From: Notospermus geniculatus | Lineage: Eukaryota; Nemertea; Pilidiophora; Heteronemertea; Lineidae | Direction of reading: 5' to 3' | DNA: 64,000 bases | NCBI GenBank assembly: GCA_002633025.1 | Contig: NMRB01000366.1 | Location: 193,234-257,233, forward strand | Part shown: positions 11,301 to 26,300 of the stretch, in pieces | Position numbering within the stretch: position 1 is the first letter of the stretch | Layout of the letters: each line of letters begins with the position of its first letter | Program-made: the position numbers and the translations under genes | Notes under the pieces: generated by a model | Database searches by the model: none | What the model was told of the DNA's origin: nothing | The model's input: only the letters and a program-made list of their open reading frames with translations

Positions 11301-14300
11301 AATTGATTTGATGCATGTATTGTTTGATGCAGTCATGTGGAGAAACTGATTGACTGGCCTGGCCTCCTTTTTCTGAGGGGGGGGGATCTCCAAGGCCAGC
11401 TTCAGCCAATGTGGTAAAACGCATTGATAACTAGAAATTGACTTGTGAGTCAATTTGAAGACCGCCTTTGAAAATTCACTGATGAATTCTGTAAATATGT
11501 TGGGCAATGGAAACTGATGATATTGGGACTCTGAACATGCGTCATTTACAGTGTAGGCCTACATTTTATGATGTAGATGTACATGGCTTTACAGTGCGAT
11601 TGTGTGTTTCGCGGCAGCCAAGAGCAGGGGGTTATTGTTTTCAAAGTTAATCCTACTAAATTTCACAATTGGTAAACTTGTCGGGTCATGATCATTTAAA
11701 TGTTATTGATTTCAGACAACTGTGCGTGTCATTTTTCGCGAAATACGGGTGTAGGCCTACATCATGGCACCGGACCAAATTCATTTATTCCATCTCTGAT
11801 TGGCCAGAGGACCTGAAACGTGGTGTGCGTGGCGTCACANCCACCTGAGAAACTCGGCGAATGCGCTGACGATTCTCCACGGTGAGAATTAGCTGTTACA
11901 GCATTGAGGTATCTGTCATCAGTGGTAATGGGTTCAAAGCCCAGGTTTTTTTCTGGGGTCTAGTTCATCATTTGCCTTATGTTACATATTTGGCCATGAA
12001 GCCAATCACCGGTATCTGTCTTTGGGGTAAATGGTTCTCTGCAGCTTTGCTTCCAATGATGATCCACTGAAGAACTGTTGCGGGAGTTACATGGCCTGAA
12101 ATCCTGCAAATCAATTTGTAAGTTCTGTACCCGTCCATTGCGACATGCTCTCTGTTTGATGCATGTTGACTCCTTTACAAAAACTGTAGTGGTTAATGAC
12201 ATGGAGGATACGGTACAGTGTACATAGCTTGATGGAGTGGAAAACCAACAGGGATGTAAAAAGTGAAGTGCATACTGCATAATGAATTACTTCATATCTG
12301 CCATGCAACCTTCAGAGAGGGATGAATTGAGATCAATTCATTACTTTTTTGAAATGGGTTATGTTGGATGTATGTTGCCTTACAAAATATACAGCGGCAT
12401 GACTTGATCTGATGGGATGCTAGAAAATGTGGGATGTAAAATTATGTGTCCTGAGAGTGAGACTTTGCAGTCCACAGACCAACTTTTATCAGAATCCAAT
12501 AATCCAGGTATAAACTTAGGTATAAATTGTTAGTTCCTGATTCTAGCCGTTGGCTAAAAAGAAAAGCAAATGTGTTGCCTATTGATAAGTTCATTGGGTT
12601 CGTCATTGATGCCATATGTTACAAGTATGATATCGATATATTGGTAGTAGTAGTATACAGGCTTTTCCATCACTGAGTTTCTTGGCTTTATCAAAACAGC
12701 CAATTTCCAGACCATGACTGAGAACTTACCTGCCCATGTGGTAATTCTGACTGTCTGACCATCGCCCCCTCATCATTGTGGAGTACCCCACTTTACCACA
12801 AGGATCCATTAGCAATTGTGAATGTGCCCAAGTTGGACCACATCTTGCTAATGCTTTTGCATTTCCCTTTCCAAAAACAGCATGTTTCATGCAGAGTTAA
12901 TGCATGAAATGAGCATCAAGAAGCATAAAAGATGCATAACTGATGCTCCTCACAAAATTGATGCATGTATTGTTTGATGCAGTCATATGGAGAAACTGAT
13001 TGACCTTTGGCCTGGCCTCCTTTTTTCGAGGGGGGGGTCTCCAAGGCCAACTTCAGCCAATGTAGTAAAACGCATTGATAATAATGACATTATTGCTGAT
13101 TTCCACTGATATTTTCATCTGCCCCATGAAGTGAATGAGTTGTGGCCATATATTGATTGCTCAAGTTAGGATCGGTTGATGACTCTCACTATCGCTGCCA
13201 TATGGTGTGAGAAAATATAGATATCATGTATTGATGGTCTACACCCTGTGATAACGATTGATATCTATTTGTGGACTCACATTTTTACCTGCTGTGAAAA
13301 AGAAACAACACAATGTGTTAGAAATATCACAATTGAGTATCAGATGCATCTCGGGCCGGATCGAACGTCCCATGATGGAAGATGCCGCACAACTTCTATG
13401 CGCCTTTCCAGAATTTGATTTGGATCTTAATTTATCTGAGAGTGCAGAAGACAATGCCGAGTTTGCTGCATATAGGAAAAATATATCTTCTCTTGATGAG
13501 GAAATCTGTGCTTGGATTGGAGATGAGGTGAGATATGGTTTACTTCTCCCTCTACAAGTTCTCAGTTGCTTCTTTTCATACAAGATAAAATGGGTGGTTC
13601 GTCCCAAATAGCATGGTGTACTAGCTGTCAAGCTTGTGGTCTAACTATTTTGTTTGGAACCACTCATTTCCATCATCTTAACTGCTAACACCTCTTGATC
13701 ATCATTCACCCAGTACCTCCACCTCTTCCTTAGGGCTTATGAAAGCCTGATCCAGTTGGTAGTTTTGAAATCTCAGCAACTTCTGTGGGAAGAGTATATA
13801 TTGAGTCTTTGATGTAAATTCCTCTGATACAATCTGATGGAGTACATGTAGTTAGTATCTTCACTAATTCTCAGAGTCACAACATTTCTTCTTCCCAGCT
13901 ATGATGGTGTCAGTGAATGTCTTGTGCAGTGGTTCACAAAACTACTAATTCTAACCTAGTCACAGTTAGAAGTTCCATGTTTATGACACAAGGTTGAATC
14001 TTTGTGTAGTTCAGCGTTTTGAGATTCATGCCAAACACTTGTTTTGGTGTGAAATACAGATGTAAAAGTGCTCGTACTTATTGGTGAAATGAAGCTTTTA
14101 AGTTGTGGTCTGCCGATTACTGATCTCTTATTTTAGTGTCTTACTCACAACCTTCTCTTACCACCTGCCTTTAGGCTTGGTTAGCTCGCTAATAGCTTTG
14201 GTCATGGCATCTGTTTTCACAAATTAGCAAGTTGCGGTACAATTTCATGATAACTCTCGTCTTGGCTAGCTTCCTTGGATTTCTTCATCATCTTCATCAT

Positions 14301-17300
14301 TGTCTGTGGTCTCTTGTTCAGTGGGCTGAACAAATTCATCATGTTGGTTCTCAGTATTACAGCGAAGACTTAGCAACCAGTGGGTGGGATGACCTATACT
14401 CAGAAAATGTATAGGCCTCTTTACATCCTATATTGGTAGGCCTATTTTTAGTTCATTGTCAGAGTGAGCCATGCTTTAGTTATCATTCTGTTAGTGTGAA
14501 AAAAGAAAATGACTACAGCTGGTCGGAATGCATGTGAAAGTCACATGGTGAATTAACCTTATCCACCTTGTCACCAAGAGATGTGAATCACACTTGGGGA
14601 AAGCTGTATCGAAATGGTACTCGATTAGGTTTGGAAGTATTGGCATCTCAAGATCTGCATTGTAACTCTGGTGATTGGATTTGTTGTCAATGCAGTTTTA
14701 AGTGTTACAAATCTTATACCATTTGTCTTCTTTGCACCAATATTTCGTACATAAAGGGAGGCAGTAATGTCATTAGAAGTAATCACTCCACACCTGCTCC
14801 TCATACTAATGTCTCATTATCTTCCTGTCTTCTCATGTTCCTTTACTTATGGGATTGGAGAACCCTTTAATGCTGAATGTGTCATCCATTTCTATCATTT
14901 TATCACCTCGGAGCAATGAGCTGATGGTGGAACAATTGAAGGTGCAGTTCTGTGCAGTACATTGTGTTGTCATCAATACCGCTTAAAAATTACCTTTCTA
15001 ATGGCAGCTAGCTGGTACCTCCCATTCTGCATTCGTAACAAGTTAAAGAAAATGTATTGTATAGAATGAGAGGTTCAATACAATCGGGAGGTCCCTTCAC
15101 TATCGAGCTCAAATTACCAGTTATTCCAGTAATCTCCCTTAACTGCGGAGCTTGTCGTTGCTGGAGCTATTGAATCCATGGAGACAGTAGTTGCTGACAG
15201 TGTGCCAACAGGAAATCTAATCTATAAACTGGCAAATGTGACGTGATCTTTGATCAACAATAAAAAGGACATTTCACTCTTATTGGTGGTCACTTTTAGC
15301 ATTTCATCCTTTTGGGATTCTGGTCGTCTTTCAAAAATTGTAATATAAAAAAATAACCTGTTCCACTTCTTATCTTACTGCACTGTATAGGTTAGCTTTT
15401 TGTTGAAGTTGATGGCTAAATGTATCATAATTACCCCGCATTATTTCCTCAAGTTACTTAGAGAAGGATGTGTAGTGTCATTATGAAGAAAGTTTAATGC
15501 CCAGTTGCCAAGCAACTGCCAGAGTCGAAGGAGTTTCATGTGGGCTAAATACTTCCTTGAAAGAAATAATACCCTACCGTTTAATCATAGTATGCCAGTG
15601 CTTTCACAATCTCATGGCAACAGGAAATTGACATTGGTGATAGTTCAAAGGGTTGTGTGTTAACCTGGTGGTTGGACTGATTGCTTGGTGTGGCATTTGC
15701 CATTTGCTTTCGTCTGGTAGTGGCAGAGCAATTAGCCATTGAGCGACCAGACATGTTGTTGCTGAAAAAACCTGGAAAATCCCGTAAAAACAGCCACTTT
15801 GGACTGTGTCTCAACCCTCCTCTTGAGCAAATAGGGAACCTCCTGAATGACGTCGGACTTGTCAATTTCATTGGCCTGTCTCACCTTCGACAATGTGGTC
15901 ACTCAGTAAAGTCGACTTGTTATGTAATGTTTGTCCGACCTTTGCTGGTAAAAATAGAAACCGGGTGATACGCTATTATCAAGTAGTAGGCCTGAGTACC
16001 AATATTTCGTTCTTGAGAGGTGTGGTAGTGCATTGATTCCTTCTCCCATCTTATCCCGACAACATTGGACGAGATAAACATGTTTGACTTAACAAGTTTA
16101 GTGGGAATGTGCTAATCATGTCTGCGATGTGTCCAGCCACATTTAAGGAAGATGGTAGTCCATAGTCTCTTAGCAAACATTTCAACTGAGGTGCAACTGA
16201 ACATGGCATAGATCTAGCACACACTAACACCAATGCCAATGGTAATCTCTCGACGTGGCTTGATGTTCTTTCTTCTGGAGAATGTTATAAAAAGTTCTCT
16301 TGGAACACGCGAGTGCCATCGACTTGACTAAGTGGCAAGGGAGCAGGTACAAATGGTGTGTGCTAGAGATATTGCAGGTGAACTTACATGACTGAGTCAA
16401 ATTGGTTAAAACACCGCAAAGGAATGTTGTACAAGCGAGTGGAAGGCATCTTTCACCTCTTCTACAGCATCAACCATCATGAACTCAAGAGACCTGCAAC
16501 AGGGAGGAGCCCATGTACCTTGGCATGGTATCATTAACGTTGGTGTTCTGCGGCATCTCTGATGGCCTATCATCGATTAATAGGCAACTACATCTTTAGT
16601 GGGGCTATTCAAGTGTAAATACACTCAGGTGGTTGTTAAATAAGCGTCTGATGGTGAAGATGAAATTCCTCAGAGAACCTGTTCGGAATGTTCTCAGTAG
16701 CAACCATGGAGTGGAGTAATGAAAAAAGACCGATATTTTATATTCGTTTGCAATTTTGCATGGTTTGAAAGTCAGTTCTATTCTTGTATCAAGAGGAATT
16801 TTGTACTTCTTTTCAACTAATTGTAACTTTCAATTTTTGGTTGTCATTTCAGGAGGTGCTCCACCTTGCCCAGGCTGAGATGCAACTTGCTGCCAGCAGT
16901 GCATTCCTACAGATTCTGCAGAAAGAGCTCGTACCAGTCCAGAATTATACAGAAACATTCCTTCAGACTATTCTTATGAGTGTGGATAGCCGAGACCCTG
17001 GTAAGTGGCCGAGATCGCCAGATTTGAACTCAAGTACACCATTTCTGTAGATATATTTTAAAAGCAAAACATATGGTCCAAGTGTGACAAAGTTCCAACA
17101 TTTGAGTTAACCATTCCATGTATTGATTTGGTATTCAACTTGTCAAAGGTTTGTATAAATAGTATTCCATGGTACTTACCAAAATGTTACATTGGCATAA
17201 AGACAACATTATCACCTTCAAGTTAATAATCTTGTGTCCGTGGAAATGTAGACATATTTCTAAGTATGACAGAGTTCTCTTTCTCTGACTTTCTGCGTGT

Positions 17301-20300
17301 GGTGTTCCTGTAATGGCAGCTATAGTGTTTCCCTATATTGCTGCCAGAATTGAAGATTCCGTTGTCTTGGCCATCTGCATAGAAGTCTCTGGCATGCATC
17401 TCCAACTTTGTTGCTTCCATCCATAGCTGTTATCAGGGGCTGTTAGCATTGCTCCCTACATCACCGCACTGACTGACGGTGACGTAGCAAGGGAGTGCTA
17501 AGTATAGAACCTCTGTGCAGGATGGTGACTTCTGGCAAGCGATCTCGACTGCTGGGTGCTTTCAAAATGACTTTACTGATCTTGGACAGCTGTAAGCCGA
17601 AGAAGAAGAAGAATGATGCCACAGGAAAGAAGGTGACCTTGAAATCAACGAATCAAGCAGGATTACCATCGTGGCTGGAAATATTTTTTCTTGGCTGTGG
17701 GAGAAAATATTAGTTATCATTGAAAGTCGACTTCCGTTCTATGATATCTAGCTATAAGTAAAAGCAACGAATGCTGTGAAAAAAAACACCTGGTAAAGCA
17801 AGATGTTCAGCGTTCATTGGTTTATTCCATGCTATCCGAGCTGCTCATGCTCTTTGGTTGAGCATGTTGATGTTAGCATGCTGGTTACCTGGATTAGCGT
17901 ATGCTCTATGGCTGGATGACTCAGGCAACATGATCATCCACAAGCTAATCGCATGTATTTTCTTACCTGACATAAGTTTGTCTAGCCAATTTCAAATATT
18001 TAGTATTGCCTACGATTGGTGTTGGGATGCAGATATGTGGGACAATATCTTGCAAATGTTTTCCCAAAGGTACTTGGATATCTTGATGAACAGTCAGCAC
18101 TTCGGTAGAATCATTAAATGAATTTAACCCTGAAGGCCGTACAACCAATTCTGCGATTACTAGGAAGTGGCCGACTTGAATATGTCGGGAATGGTGCATG
18201 ATTATTATCATATTTTTTAAGCCAAAAAAGTTACCAAGTAATTGAAGTTTATACCAAAGCTTAAATTTTTTCATTAGCCAACTTGAGAATATGAATTATG
18301 GAAAAGAGTATATTTGCAGAGCCAGTGTGGATGTCACATCTTGTCGCAGTTCAAAAGTCTGAAACACTTTTTACTAAGTATTCCATGAGACTGACGATGA
18401 GATCAGATCAATACGACTGTCTGCGGGAGATTTCACATCCATTTGCCCCAGACACACATCAACTATATTTGGCATAGCTCCCAATATAACGGATTCTGGC
18501 TGATACAGAGTCTGAGGGATTGACTAGGTTGCTTTCACTTCATACAGTTGGCCGCGTGGCTGTTAGTCTGTCAGTTGCATTCAATGATTTTGTGAAGAAG
18601 GCTTCAACATTGGCAGTGCTATATCACATACAGTCCTTACCATTTCAAAATTGGTTCCCAGAAGTTGCTCTTTTCTCTATCTTGATATTTCAGGTAGGTC
18701 TGCCTACAAGATAAAACTCGGAATAAGAAAGAGCTTAAAGTCGTCTCAAACTCAGACCTTGAAATAATGGCCTGTATTTTAGAATGCTCCTCAACATAAA
18801 GGAGTTCCTCAAGGCTGTTGTTCTCCTGTTGAGAACAATACCCTTGAGGAACTGACCTTTACGTTGAGGAGCATTCTAAAATACGGGCCAATGTGTCTCT
18901 TGTTGGCCTGCATCAGATAAGGTGGTTGCAGCATCTCTGATCTACCTGGAAGTTCCTTGAGAATCAAGTATTGATTTGAGGCGAAAGAAATCTATAAAAA
19001 CTTAATGAACTGATGATTCCCAATATCTTGAACATTCTTGAAATAGCAGAAAAATTTGTTCATGCACCGATGCTTAATCGAACATGCATTCAGCTTGGAT
19101 CGAACTTCATCTCAGTTTGCTCAGGTGTTGATAATAGGTTCAGAGAATGGTAGCCTACTACCCTGGGAAAGTGGTTTGGAAGTTGATCATGCCTCAGTCC
19201 CAGAGGTAAAGCAGCACTATTCTTGAATAGAACTCCGATAAACTGCTCAAGCGAGGTGAAATGTATCCCCTATGCCTGTTGGAGGTGTAGGTAAGCTAGA
19301 TAAGGTCGCCTACAGTAGAAGTTTCTCAAATGAGAGAATTCCCCATGAGTGCTGATTAGCTTGTCAGGCAGGTCCGACCATTGATACCAAAAACATACTG
19401 AATCAATAGGGGCAGGGCATAATTAAATGACGACGTTGGGTGAATTAATCTACAGCAGGAGGAAACCGGAGTGCCCACAGAAACCTGCACTGTCAAAGAG
19501 ACACGGTTGGCCTATTCGAATCCTCGTTCTTGACCACACTCGTGCTGACCAAGTTCATGTAGATGTTGAGTCTACTCGAGAACAGCAGTCTCGAACGCCG
19601 AGAACGCAACACGAGTCAGGCCAAGAACGTGTTCTTCTCAACCCTCCACTGAGTGGGGAGTGAGGAGAACACTGTTCTTGACCCGACACGGGTTGCGTTC
19701 TCGGCGTTCGAGACTGCCGTTCTCGAGTTGAGTCAAGAACTGCATGAACTGGGTCAGCACAAGTGTGGTCAAGAACGAGGATTCGAATGCCCAGGGACTG
19801 TTTCCATTCCATTCGGGCAGCCCATCAATGGGAGGGTCGAAGCTTGTCTCTCAGATGCTTCCCCAGTGGTTGTTGCTGGCACCATCATGTGCCCTGCAAG
19901 TGTAACATCCGAGATGCTGCTTACTGTGACTCCTCTCTGTATAATCCATTTGATGGGCCATCATGCTTTAATGTGAGACAGCCAGCTAAGAGAGTTAGCC
20001 TACCTCACTAGATTCCCTTCAAACCAAAGAAGATACATGAAATGAAAGTGACATGAAAAAAGAAGAAAGGACATTCAGAACTTTTAGCACCACCAAATCG
20101 TTTAGCTAGGGTCATATCTTCATTAGAGACTAATCATGCCATTGTAGAGATGACTGTGAAGTCTGTTCAATATTTAGCATGGCTGCGATAAGCAAGATGA
20201 ATTATTGAGGAGTCTATTTAGAGCTGTCTTAGCATCTCATCAGTATTGGATTGGAANCCCAACTCAACATACACGCGGGGGCATATGCCACGCTTTGCGT

Positions 20301-23300
20301 TGCTCTTGTCTTCTCTTATCCTGCCAGCCTGCGTGGGAACAGAGTTGCTGGTAATATAATGCGGTTGACTGTCCTCAGAATGGAACCAGAAATTTTATCC
20401 TTAGATGGAATCAGTCGTCTGTTTAAATCTAATGACATAAGCAACGCCTATTAATTTTTCACTAGGTTAGATGTTCTATGCATAAAAGATGCTTAGTGGT
20501 GACAAAAAATTTAATTGGAACCAATGGGGAGTTAACAAGAATGAGCAGATGCAGACGTTGTAAAACTAATTTCTGTGAATTCAGTAATTATTTCCATCAT
20601 TTGCTAACCTCCACTGAGTCATCATCAGGCAATGACATCCCTTTGTTCTTGTTTGTTTGATATCATCATTAATCTTAATTGGCGACGATTAAAACCAACC
20701 TGACACCAGCTTTCTGGTTTCCTGTGTGACTACCGTGAGTAGCGTTTGTGTTCGGTGGGTCCAGGTTGGTGCTATGTTTCATCAAGAGTAAGGACATGTC
20801 TCATACTTGAACTGGATACTCTGAAAGTCACCTGTCTCTGGATACCCAAGATTAGATTTCCAATTCAAAAATTTCATTTGATTTCGAATACAGAAGTCTC
20901 GAAGATTTTGTCACTTATTTGCCTCTTAGTCAGGCAAAATCATTTCCCTGAAGGCTAAATGCAATTTTTCTTGCACCATGAAAAAAGCTGTGTTCGTTAC
21001 ACGGTAAGTTTATTGGTAAGTTATTGGTATTCAGAGATGCTGATAGAATTTTATGAATCACCGCGTGTGATTGGGATCCGTATGGTTCTTTAGCAAATCT
21101 AATACTGGTCAGGTTTACATGATACAGGGATCGGTTATCAACCAGGGACAAGTGATACATCATCCTTTAGAGAGAGGAAAGTGAACTGAGGCAACACTCG
21201 TTTCTTTTTAACTGCAGGTGAATTGACTCAGCCTTCTTGATGCTGCTGTCTTGACTTCGCCCAGGGAGAGGAGTGAAATCAAGAATTTTCTGACACGATT
21301 TATGGTATTGAGGGGAAATGCTGATGCTGTAGTTGCTTACACATGATGGCGTGTTTGTTAAAAAGAGCAGGTATTCCATGGAATTGTTGTGAAAACTGTC
21401 ATGGAGGTGCCATGGACTCCCGATTGGTATTCCCATAAAACTACTGCCATGGACTTGGCCTTTGCCAGGGAGCATTCTGGCAGGAAGCTCTTCCTTGAAT
21501 TTCCAACAAATCTCATCTCCGAAGGTCAACCGAAGTCAAGCACGTGATTCATCAGCAAATAGAAACCTGACATAAAGTGTGTCCCTTGAGCAGATGGCCA
21601 GGGATTCCATATCAGGCTTACAATGAAGTTGATGCGACACTGCTTGAAGAGACAAGAGGGATGAACTAAAGGAATGAGAGGGAGAAGCTACACTAGCTAA
21701 GACAAAATCGATGTTGTTGATGAAGGAATAATGCCATCATGATGCTTTAGAAACACTTATGTTTGGAGTCTACATGACACGTCACAGAAAAATGCTGAAA
21801 TTTCCATGGCCGTATCGCGACATTAAGAAGAGGCTGACCGTAGGTTATCCAGATTTGGTTAGTGTGATTCATCGGCAATTGTTATATTGTGTTGATTGTT
21901 CGACACGATATACGCGCGATTCTCAAGAGGTTGAGAACTACTTCAAATACTCCAATTTGATATGGAGATTGAATCAACATTGAAATTACCGAGATTTAAT
22001 CGCAAGCTGTGACACCGTCAACTTGGACGTTGACGATGACATCATGCTTGAAGAATTTTGTGGATCAGTGAGATTTTCTTATCATAGGATGGATTTTGGT
22101 CGAATTTTAGATGTGATATAAAGAGTGAAGGAAGATACAGATTCAGTGACAATCTGAATCTCTTTGAGTGACCTCTGAGACTTGAAAGCCATTTTGAACC
22201 AAATCCAAGACAGCGAATGACTGGTGTCCGACCCTCACCTCCTTTTTCCTCTCCCTGTCATTTATGCTCGCTTTTAGAGTGATAGGGGTAAAAAAATCTA
22301 TGGCATGCACAAGCAGTTGTCCAGACCCCCGTGACCCTCTCTGGACACGCCCCTGATGCAGTTTTTGCACTCAGCTCAGGCATCTCATTCTTAGGAACCC
22401 ACATTACAACCCTGACACAGTTAAATCATTCCTTGGTCTGTGAGAACCTAAAGCAATCAATTTGTTCCTCGAAGTTCCATACGTTTGAACCCCCCCCCCC
22501 CCCCCGGATTTGCCGATGCTGGCCATTTTCCGGATGATATCACAGCATGCTGTTTCGGCATCTTTCGTAATCGTATTCATCTTCACGCTTATTTTGCCAT
22601 CATATGAACAGGGTAGATACGACATGGCGACCATTCGTGAAATACGTGCTATGCATGTATGCATTGCCTGATATGCCTGCCTGTTTCCTCGCCGCCAATA
22701 TAGACAATGGATAAATAGGCCCACACGGCAAAGGAGCCTAAAAAAAACTTGCAGTTACGTGTTGTCACCTTGACTACCAAGGGTTGTGACATCGCTCCGC
22801 CCTTCGACTATAACGCTTGCACAGTGCCTACGAAGTATGAGGTAATAGAGTGGTAGGCCATGATGACGTGTTGTTAGCATGGCTCTCATTTGTCCAGTCA
22901 AAGCGGCCTTGCTCCAAGACACAGTGTTTTTCTGCATCGATGTGTAGATAAGTAGATTACTGCTTGGAAACAGAAGAAAATTTTCTGTACATTCATCCTA
23001 TCATTTTCATCTGCAAGGGATTCCAGAGAGACATTCAATATGGCCATTATTATAAAAGCGGAGGTGTGTCTGAAAAACCCACTCCATTTTTGTCATTGTT
23101 TCGGGTTCACGGAGGATTGCTGATGCGTCGAGAGTGCATGGGGAAGGAATGCCAAGGCTCCTGTATTATTAAAGTACCAATTACCTCTCGGTCATTTAAG
23201 GTCTGCCCCGCCTCCCACCAGTTTCCGAGCAGACATTTCAAGTAAATTCTTACGGCCAACCCATCCCCTCACAAAAACATGGCCAGACACTTCACCTATT

Positions 23301-26300
23301 GCTGGGTGGTGCTACTGCTAACATTCTTCGATTGGTTTTGCTGTTTTGAATTAACACAGACTCCCAGGCATGTTTGGTTTTGGCTCGGCAGGCGATACCC
23401 GATGGATCGCGGCTGTTTCTTCAGTACATAGATCAAACGCAGGGTGTATTTTTTAACTCGCGTGTTCTTCCAATGAGTTTGTTATCTCTGTCTGCTCAGA
23501 CAGACAGGACGAAATCCTTACGTTCTCTGCGGCAGTGTCCCCAGACACGGGCTCGGTGTGTCTGCGGAGACAAGGGTCCTTGGTCCTCCAGCTGGGCAAT
23601 CATCGATCCGTTATCCACACAGAACGCAACTTGAGGAAAAGCTGACTCTCGGTCGCCGGGATGGGTATGACAACTCGCGTGAGTTTGCGCTAACTTGGTG
23701 CAGTGTAGAGCGCTTCGAACCTCACAAATTAACGAAACGCGAACGGAAAGCTTAGATGTGGCGCTTGCCGTCCTCAGATTTTTCGAGCACGCACATATCG
23801 AGACCAACGAGTTCTCATCGCAGGACAATGTGATGGAAACATGAAGAGTACTATTACGTAGCAGTTAGAAAAAACAGTTGATGCTTCATATAACAGTTTT
23901 CAGGCTTGAAGACTATGGTACATGTATGTGGCCAAGAGTGATGAGGGGCGAAATTATACCCTTTCTCCTCTTTTGGTAAGGTCATGTACGTTCCTGAAAA
24001 ACATAGCTGACATGGCTGACAGGATGCATTTCATGATTCAGAAGTGTCTCCCCTTTTTTTGTCGGAAGCCCATGCGCTACTTCAACTCCGTGGGTGGTTT
24101 ACTATTTAGCAAAGTGCTTTTAATTACCCACTAGTGGAAGCATAAAATTGTTGTTGATGTCCCGGTGAGTCGTACTGAAGTAAAATCATCTTCTAAAGAT
24201 AAGATTTCAGCACACTGTTAGAAAAAACAGAAGATTTTACAGAAAATATTTTACAGAATCGTGCTGTAATTCATAAATACTCCAAATAATNNNNNNNNNN
24301 NNNNNNNNNNNNNNNNNNNNNNNNNNNNNNNNNNNNNNNNNNNNNNNNNNNNNNNNNNNNNNNNNNNNNNNNNNNNNNNNNNNNNNNNNNNNNNNNNNNN
24401 NNNNNNNNNNNNNNNNNNNNNNNNNNNNNNNNNNNNNNNNNNNNNNNNNNNNNNNNNNNNNNNNNNNNNNNNNNNNNNNNNNNNNNNNNNNNNNNNNNNN
24501 NNNNNNNNNNNNNNNNNNNNNNNNNNNNNNNNNNNNNNNNNNNNNNNNNNNNNNNNNNNNNNNNNNNNNNNNNNNNNNNNNNNNNNNNNNNNNNNNNNNN
24601 NNNATAGATACATTGAAATTACAGAAAGGTGCCTGCAGCAGAGTTTCAGGCTTTCTCTTTATTTTCACAGTCAAAAGTTAAAAATATGGATTCCTGTAAA
24701 TGGAAGTTACAGTGTAACATTTGTTTACAGTTCATCTGTAAATCAATTTTCCAATACAGTTGTTATCTCACAATTTTCTGTACTTTTAACTTTCAACAGT
24801 AGAAATAAAGAAAAAGCCTGAAACTCTGCTGCAGGCACTTTTCTGTAAATTTAGTAAGGATATTTCTAACAGTGCACTGAGGTTTTCATTTCTTACAACG
24901 AAGCTAATGAGCGTTCAATAGAACCTCATGCGCATGCTCTTAACTCATTTCCGCCAGGGTCTGTGAGTGTCGGTCAGGGAGAATGGCACGCGCGGAAGGA
25001 GGCACTGTCAATCAGTACTCTTGCGTTTGGTTTGTTTTTTGAAGACTCTGGCCCCTACAACTGCCGGCACGCTCTAAATTGTTGTGACGAATGACTCCGA
25101 AGTTGAGAGTAGAAGTCTTTTTTGACAAGATGAATGACGACGCGCGGCATCATTAGCTCACCTGGGGTGAGCTCTTGGTGGTACAGAGTCCGTCGTTGTC
25201 CGTTAGGAGGGCACGTTTCGTAAACGATGAGGCTATTGATCTGAAACTTGGAACATACTCTACTTTCATCGATTTAAGACAGGTGTGAAAGTAACCCAGG
25301 TCCTAGTAAGTAGGGTCCGCGGGACCCTAACTCCTAGGATTCTAAGTCCTACGGACCCTAACTCTTAGGAATCTAAGTCCTACGGTCCTGGACAACTAGG
25401 AACTGTAGTCCAAGGACCAAGATTCCTAGGAACCATAGTCCTAGGACTGCACTTCCTTAGGAATAGAGGTCCAACATTTAGAAACAGTGGTCCCAGGCGG
25501 ACTTCCGTTACGATAGAAATCTAGGATCCCAAGTCCTACTCAAAATTAAAGAAAACTTCAGGGTTGATATACATCAGTCTGCGAATGAAAAATATGCGCA
25601 GAATACTTTGAGTTATGCACATGATGTACATTCTGCACATATTTTTCATTCGCAGTGAGGTGTTGCAATTTGAAAACTTGCGCCAAGCACGACATGATGA
25701 AAATGGGGCCGTGATTTGGTCCCTGCGGGGATATAGTCATGACAAGATCACCCTCGGTAAAATGTCATGTAATAAAAGTGCATCGTTCACTTGCCCTTTC
25801 AGGCGTCGATACATCAGGTCCTCCGTCGGACCCGCTTTCCTAGGAATGCAAGCCCGCCGGACCCNACGCAGGTTTGAACAAAGCTGACCCAGGTCAACAT
25901 GAAATTACTCCCACGGCGTATCTGTTTGGCGACGTGTGGCCTGAGAATGATATACATGTACATTCTGTGCGATGAATGTAGGATAGGCTGAACTCAACTT
26001 AGGGTGACTCCAGCGGTGTAAATAGGTTAATAGTCGGCCTGGGTCAGCGTAACCAATGTCAGCTGCTTGGCTGTGGATATTACAAGGGCCGTTATACATG
26101 TATACGTGTAACTGATCTCGCCCAATATCGGCCCAATGTGGGCAATACGGGGACTCTGCCTGCCAAGATAGCCTATACTGGTCCTATGTTGGACCAATGC
26201 ATGCCAATATAGGCCCTTGATGCCGGGATAAAACCTATATCGGCCCAATATATTTGGCCATCTGGGACATGTATACGTGTAACTGATCTCTAGTTAGGGT

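Noticed and set aside
15681-15968. 95-codon + strand ORF in a PPP4R4 intron
   Set aside because: It overlaps a 96-codon ORF on the other strand, has no splice sites in suitable phase and no recognisable similarity.
24237-24674. ORFs spanning the N gap (also 48708-49022)
   Set aside because: The frames are made open only by unknown bases.
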